From Wuchereria bancrofti (taxonomy: Eukaryota > Nematoda > Chromadorea > Rhabditida > Onchocercidae), in the NCBI GenBank assembly GCA_005281725.1, contig SSBO01000007.1, positions 4,808,031 through 4,872,030 on the forward strand: a DNA stretch of 64,000 nt, written 5' to 3'. Position numbers and translations under genes: made by a program. Position 1 is the first letter of the stretch; every line of letters begins with the position of its first letter. The notes below the pieces were generated by a model that worked only from the letters and a program-made list of their open reading frames with translations, was not told the DNA's origin and searched no databases. This document shows positions 63,036-64,000 of the stretch, piece after piece.

Positions 63036-64000
63036 ATGTTTTCGGATCTCTTGGTATTTCTGGCATTGTGTTTTGTAGCTGTAAGTACATTTCAAATTAA
63101 TGATGGATTAGTAACGTGTGGATCAGTCATTAAGTTAAAGAATAACGAAGAAGGTAAGAAGGAAAATTCGATCAAATTTTACAAAATATTAGACTGAAAA
63201 ATAATCTAGATTCTTTATTAGTTCTCTTCATTTTGCCCAAAAACGCATCCATCTGTATACCGCAAAAATGTTATCGTTATTATTTGGCTGTAACAATTTT
63301 CAATATTCATTATTCAGGTGTTCGTCTGCATTCGCATGACATAAAATATGGATCTGGTAGTGGTCAACAATCTGTAACTGCTGTACAAGATGGCGATGAC
63401 GTGAATTCTCACTGGCAAATCCTTTCCGGTGAGTTTTATTTATTTATATTCTGTATATGCGTCTCGTATTTTGATTTAATAACATCTACACAACATAATC
63501 ATTTTTTTTTTTTTTTCATTGTTCTGGTTCAGCAATCAAAGGAACTTGCAAACGAGGAGAACCAGTGAAATGTGGCAGTAAAATACGTTTAAAACATTTG
63601 ACGACTGGTTGCTATCTTCACAGCCACTTATTCGCTGCACCAATAACAAAAGAGGACCAGGTGCTTATTATATTTGCGAGCCATCTTATCAACTCATCAT
63701 GTATACAAAAATTCCGTAAAAGGGAATAGTAATTGAACTTTTTATTCTCCTAAAGGTCTTCATTTATCTTTGTTTTCGAGCTGCTTTTACTATGAAAATA
63801 TTTGAATGAAGTGATTTTAGAAGTAAAGTAATTTTTTTGAAGGAAGTGTCTTGCTTTGGGAACAATGAAAGTGATTCTGGTGATCACTGGATTGTCGTGT
63901 GTAGTAATAATGCATGGCTTACGAAGGATGCTGTAAAGCTGAAGCATGAAGATACTGGTTCGTTTTGAACATTTCCACTTTTATGTAAATGTTCGGTCCT
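63036..64000 (+). CDS. SDF2: SDF2, ER-lumenal MIR-domain protein (partial)
   Basis: Stromal cell-derived factor 2 homologue, an ER-resident MIR-repeat protein that works with the chaperone machinery (ERdj3 in vertebrates). Exons in the window: 63036-63153, 63318-63428, 63533-63660, 63843-63957, all in phase; the last intron or next exon runs past the end. A signal peptide (about 1-17) is followed by LVTCGSVIKL, VRLHSHDIKYGSGSGQQSVT, GEPVKCGSKIRL, HLTTGCYLHSH, ITKEDQEVSCFG and HWIVVC, matching the first two MIR repeats almost residue for residue. The ATG follows directly on an acceptor-like TTCTAG, consistent with spliced-leader addition. The third MIR repeat and C-terminus lie outside. Confidence 0.95.

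Noticed and set aside
63504..63518. Poly-T tract in an SDF2 intron
   Set aside because: It serves as the polypyrimidine region of the acceptor at 63532; not a separate element.
1..64000. CRISPR arrays, bacterial operons, Wolbachia-like insertions
   Set aside because: No regularly spaced repeats, no ribosome-binding-site-led long ORFs and no bacterial protein families were seen on either strand.

Overview
This is nuclear DNA from a nematode, most likely a filarial or other spirurid worm (inferred). The sequence is strongly AT-rich. Genes are split by short introns with GT donors and T-rich ...TTTCAG/TTTTAG acceptors. Several start codons sit 0-27 nt after such an acceptor, as expected where a spliced leader is trans-spliced. 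There are nematode-type families (MOLO1 domain, Shisa-like six-cysteine protein, diverged acid phosphatase). No operon-like bacterial features, rRNA, convincing tRNA or CRISPR array was seen. Because genes are split, I rebuilt each one exon by exon from both strands. In every complete model the splice phases add up to an intact reading frame.

Layout. 1-6.9 kb: repeats and a decayed BEL/Pao-type LTR retroelement (two diverged LTR-like copies, one with an internal inversion, and a frameshifted gag). 6.98-11.74 kb (-): inositol-trisphosphate 3-kinase. 14.4-18.3 kb (-): GOPC/PIST Golgi PDZ protein. 18.3-27.3 kb: nine kilobases without a recognisable gene, holding a few unassigned exon-like ORFs. 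27.3-33.3 kb (-): FAM91. 33.9-37.7 kb (-): protein with two BTB domains followed by four C2H2 fingers. 39.0-40.9 kb (-): SLMO/PRELID3 lipid-transfer protein. 43.2-45.9 kb (-): secreted histidine acid phosphatase family member lacking a catalytic arginine. 48.5-49.6 kb (+): Shisa-like single-pass six-cysteine protein. 51.0-56.0 kb (-): MOLO1-domain membrane protein, 5' end not found. 57.6-58.8 kb (+): small unrecognised three-exon gene. 63.0 kb to the end (+): SDF2, running off the window.

Functional themes. Several products belong to the secretory and membrane system: GOPC and FAM91 at the trans-Golgi, SDF2 in the ER lumen, and acid phosphatase, Shisa-like and MOLO1-like proteins at or beyond the cell surface. 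IP3 3-kinase acts in calcium signalling and SLMO in mitochondrial lipid transport. The neighbouring genes belong to separate pathways; this is ordinary eukaryotic gene order rather than an operon, apart from a speculative close same-strand pair (BTB-zinc finger then FAM91). The most intriguing juxtaposition is the tail-to-tail Shisa-like/MOLO1-like pair, because both families are known as auxiliary or modulatory partners of other receptors.
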